Part shown: positions 7,436 to 9,518 of the stretch, in pieces
How the letters are laid out: the number at the start of each line of letters is the position of its first letter
Numbering within the stretch: the first letter of the stretch is position 1
Source: Porphyromonas sp.
GTDB taxonomy: Bacteria; Bacteroidota; Bacteroidia; Bacteroidales; Porphyromonadaceae
Length of the DNA: 9,518 nt
Assembly: GCA_029983495.1 (NCBI GenBank)
Contig: JASBZJ010000071.1
Span: 1 to 9,518, forward strand
Reading direction: 5' to 3'
The notes under the pieces: model-generated
Told to the model about the DNA's origin: nothing
What the model saw: the letters and a program-made list of their open reading frames with translations, nothing else
Databases searched by the model: none
Program-made: the position numbers and the translations under genes

Positions 7436-7738
7436 TTACTCAATAATATCAATAGCACTACGCCCTACTTTAAAAGGAGCAATGAGTTCCTTAACAACGG
7501 CAACATGGGCGGGGTGAGCACTATAACTACCCAAATCGGCAAAGTTTTCAACCAAAGCTTCGAGCATGAAACTTGTAGGCTCGTTTGGGTTTTGATTTAA
7601 GAAGACCCTTAAGGAGTGAAGCATCGGAATAGTGCTAGGAAGCTTTTCCAGCTCTTCCTTAATGTGGCTCAACTGAGCATTTTTGTGTTGTTCTGAATCG
7701 AACCCATCGAGTTCGAAAAGTACAATATGCCTAATCAT
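7436..7738 (-). CDS. Dabb (stress-responsive A/B barrel) domain protein
   Basis: A 100-residue protein covers a single Dabb domain. It begins MIRHIVLFEL with the conserved N-terminal strand and His4, has a helix with charged repeats (SHIKEELEKLPS), a central strand pair, then the family-typical YSAHPAHVAV helix near residues 73-82 and a closing FKVGRSAIDI strand. Dabb proteins form dimeric alpha-beta barrels. Characterised relatives range from plant stress proteins to polyketide cyclases, so the fold does not reveal a substrate. It is probably cytoplasmic, with no signal peptide. Its ATG overlaps the serB stop by four bases (ATGA), so it is likely coupled to serB translation. A metabolic link to SerB is possible but unproven. 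Confidence 0.85.
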   Translation of the reverse strand: MIRHIVLFELDGFDSEQHKNAQLSHIKEELEKLPSTIPMLHSLRVFLNQNPNEPTSFMLEALVENFADLGSYSAHPAHVAVVKELIAPFKVGRSAIDIIE

Positions 7739-9120
7739 ATACTGGTTAGTACTGCTTTTTGTTCTTGTTCATAATAACTATCCTTGTAACCAAGGAAATA
7801 TAATATACCATCTAACCCTACGAACGACAGGCTTTGCTTGGCCTCTTTTTTCACTTTAGGCTTTGCATGGAATGCTATACCTAAGCCTGCAGTACGCAAC
7901 ATTTGTAAATCGTTAGCACCATCGCCTACAGCCACAGTTTGTAATATGTTTACATTTTCAACCTGCGCAATAAGCTTTAGTAGTTCTGCCTTTCGGTTTG
8001 CGTCAACAATATCACCCAAGTGCCTACCCGTAAGTTTTCCATCAGGACCAACTTCAAGTTGGTTAGCATAAACATAATCTAAACCAAACTTTTGCTGCAA
8101 ATACCTACCGAAGAACATAAATCCCCCTGAAAGAATTGCTATTTTATAACCCATCATTTTTAAGGTTGTAAAGAGGCGTTCAATACCTTCGGTCATGGGA
8201 AGATTTTCGGCAATCTCTTGTACTTTTGTGGCATCCATTCCCTTTAATAAGGACACTCGCTCGATAAAACTTTCCTTAAAATCGATTTCCCCACGCATGG
8301 CTCGAGCGGTAATTTCCTGAACTTGGTCATAAACACCATTATAGCGCGCTAGTTCATCGATAACTTCAGCCTGAATTAAGGTAGAATCCATATCGAAACA
8401 TATTACACGACGCATTCGGCGATACATTGAATCCTGCTGGAACGATATATCAACATTCTGTTCACTCGAAATCTTCAGAAGACGATCCTGTAAACCTTCA
8501 ATATTATGGGGTGTACCACGCATCGAGAATTCGATACTTGCCATAGGAGCACGCTCCTGGTTGTCCAACGGAATACGCCCCGTGAGACGGCGAATGTTAT
8601 CGATATTTAATCCCTGCGATGCAGCTTCCTGGCTTAATGCAGCCAACATTTCAGCAGTGATTTTACGAGCTACTACCGTGATAATGTAACGGTTTTTACC
8701 CTGCACGCTTACCCAATCGGTATAATCGGATTCGCTAATAGGCGAAAAGCGAATTTGAACATCCAGTTCATAGCATCGGAATAGGAGGTCTTTAAGTATA
8801 GATCCCGAGTTTTCCTCCGTGGTTTCAAACAAGATCCCCAAGTTTAGGAAATTGTGAATATCCGCCTGCCCCATATCGAGAATAAAGGCCTCGTGTTCAC
8901 CTAATATTTGCATTAACGAAGCGGTTACACCAGGGCGATCAACCCCTAAAATCGTAGCCAATATTATTTTTCTTCCTTTTGGGTCGCATCCATCACAGAG
9001 CAAACTCGACTTATTGTCGCGCTTTAACAGCCCATGCTTTTGTGTAAAACTACTGCTCACATCGCTATTTTTATCAACGAATGCTTTAAGTTTTCGTGGT
9101 TGAGGATTATCTATAGGCAT
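7735..9120 (-). CDS. serB: Phosphoserine phosphatase SerB with tandem ACT domains and an N-terminal extension
   Basis: SerB dephosphorylates L-3-phosphoserine, the last step of serine synthesis. The HAD phosphatase core shows motif I DMDST (nucleophile D243, acid D245), motif II SGG (331-333), the RK lysine (K377) and motif III GDGAND (399-404). Ahead of it are two ACT-like regulatory domains, about residues 51-130 (KIILATILGVDRPG, HNFLNLGILFE) and 144-230 (RYIITVVARK, ASIEFSM). Such domains commonly bind amino acids, so serine feedback is plausible. The total of 461 residues is about 50 more than the Bacteroidota SerB proteins I know, which start close to the first ACT strand. No ATG occurs between codon 1 and that strand, so I kept ATG at 9120. 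The extension is polar and contains CDGC (C42, C45). The gene is probably first in a six-gene operon. Confidence 0.95.
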   Translation of the reverse strand: MPIDNPQPRKLKAFVDKNSDVSSSFTQKHGLLKRDNKSSLLCDGCDPKGRKIILATILGVDRPGVTASLMQILGEHEAFILDMGQADIHNFLNLGILFETTEENSGSILKDLLFRCYELDVQIRFSPISESDYTDWVSVQGKNRYIITVVARKITAEMLAALSQEAASQGLNIDNIRRLTGRIPLDNQERAPMASIEFSMRGTPHNIEGLQDRLLKISSEQNVDISFQQDSMYRRMRRVICFDMDSTLIQAEVIDELARYNGVYDQVQEITARAMRGEIDFKESFIERVSLLKGMDATKVQEIAENLPMTEGIERLFTTLKMMGYKIAILSGGFMFFGRYLQQKFGLDYVYANQLEVGPDGKLTGRHLGDIVDANRKAELLKLIAQVENVNILQTVAVGDGANDLQMLRTAGLGIAFHAKPKVKKEAKQSLSFVGLDGILYFLGYKDSYYEQEQKAVLTSI

Positions 9121-9188
9121 ATCTTCACTAACTAAATTCGGTTCGGTTCTTAACCTGTAAGCCCAGTAGTACTAGGCATTATTCCCTC

Positions 9189-9196
9189 CAAAGATA
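9189..9196 (-). promoter_or_regulatory. Candidate -7 promoter box of the serB operon
   Basis: TATCTTTG on the minus strand matches TAnnTTTG exactly. A good -33 TTTG at 19-21 nt is lacking; TTTTCC lies slightly farther upstream. Transcription would start near 9183, about 60 nt before the serB ATG and downstream of the terminator of the preceding gene. No other exact TAnnTTTG box was noticed in the short gaps from serB to dcp. Confidence 0.5.
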
Positions 9197-9236
9197 CAAA
9201 AATAGTGCTTATCGCTTTGGAAAAGTTCTCTATCAT

Positions 9237-9281
9237 AATAAAACAACTCGAGGCTGGCAATTACAACAATCACCAGCCTCG
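9237..9281 (-). terminator. Hairpin terminator of the gene at the right edge
   Basis: On the minus strand, CGAGGCTGG (9281-9273) pairs perfectly with CCAGCCTCG (9257-9249), a 9-bp GC-rich stem with a 15-nt loop. An AGTTGTTTTATT tail follows. The T run is broken and the loop is large, so it is weaker than the other terminators here. It starts about 50 nt after the upstream stop and precedes the serB promoter box. Confidence 0.65.
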
Positions 9282-9330
9282 GTCTTATAAACCTTTTATT
9301 AAGCCCCAGAATTAGTATGTTTTTTTTGCG

Positions 9331-9518
9331 TTACTGAATGGTAATTTTACTACATTTTCCTTGGAACGAAACTAAGTATACCCCTTTGGTCAGCGATACA
9401 GACGTTACGCCTTCGCTAACGTATTGGCTAAAGCGGATATTACCTTCGAGCGTAAAAATAGTAAGCTCGCCTTGGATTGGAGCTATAAAGTGGAGTTTTC
9501 CACTTGTACAGTAGAACG
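9331..9518 (-). CDS. C-terminal end of a probable secreted protein (type IX sorting-domain-like), N-terminus outside window
   Basis: The last 61 codons of a minus-strand frame, ending at TAA (9331-9333), are present; the beginning lies beyond the right edge. The visible part reads as short beta strands: LHFIAPIQGELTIF, LEGNIRFSQYV, GVTSVSLTKGVYLVSF, then CSKITIQ at the end. The order of a xx-ITIFTLEGN strand, a connecting strand, a GVY(L/F)V strand and a terminal strand is the pattern of the Por/type IX secretion C-terminal domain of Bacteroidota. That domain directs proteins across the outer membrane and is removed or anchored. It is a short fragment and the terminal KxxK feature common in such domains is weak, so this is a probable rather than certain call. 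The passenger domain cannot be seen. Confidence 0.65.
   Translation of the reverse strand, partial: FYCTSGKLHFIAPIQGELTIFTLEGNIRFSQYVSEGVTSVSLTKGVYLVSFQGKCSKITIQ

Noticed and set aside
1..9518. CRISPR array, tRNA or rRNA gene, riboswitch, or phage/plasmid module
   Set aside because: I found no regularly spaced repeats, no tRNA-like clover-leaf, no known riboswitch core in the leaders, and no transposase, integrase, replication or toxin-antitoxin genes.

Overview
The window reads as a piece of a Bacteroidales-type (Bacteroidota) chromosome. The evidence is: several matches to the Bacteroidota promoter box TAnnTTTG, absence of consistent Shine-Dalgarno sites, two lipoproteins with SC-type lipoboxes, a 7TMR-HD phosphohydrolase, a SerB with tandem ACT domains, and a fragment resembling a type IX secretion (Por) C-terminal domain. 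All supported genes lie on the minus strand, so transcription runs from high to low coordinates. I cannot place the organism below order level.

Layout, in the direction of transcription. At the right edge (9518-9331) is the last 61 codons of a probable secreted protein, followed by a hairpin terminator. A promoter-like box near 9189 then precedes a six-gene run with very small gaps: serB (7735-9120), a Dabb-domain protein (7436-7738, 4-nt ATGA overlap), lptB (6669-7415), a long-chain polyprenyl diphosphate synthase (5677-6666, 2 nt after lptB), xseB (5416-5634) and an exported M3 peptidyl-dipeptidase (3249-5372). The run closes with a strong intrinsic terminator at 3184-3225. Its members serve serine synthesis, LPS transport, quinone side-chain synthesis, DNA repair and peptide degradation. 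It looks like a housekeeping operon held together by co-transcription rather than one pathway.

From 3183 to 2630 there is no intact gene. This gap holds a 175-bp MITE-like element with 12-bp inverted ends and 5-bp flanking duplications, a possible remnant of a small cysteine-containing ORF, and a candidate promoter. Downstream are a lipoprotein of unknown function (2018-2629) with its own terminator. Last comes a promoter-led 7TMR-HD membrane protein of the PgpH family, a likely cyclic-di-AMP phosphodiesterase, whose C-terminus runs off the left edge.

I see no new multi-gene defence, biosynthetic or mobile system. The most unusual structure is the small insertion element. The lipoprotein, the SerB N-terminal extension and the ORF remnant are lesser oddities.
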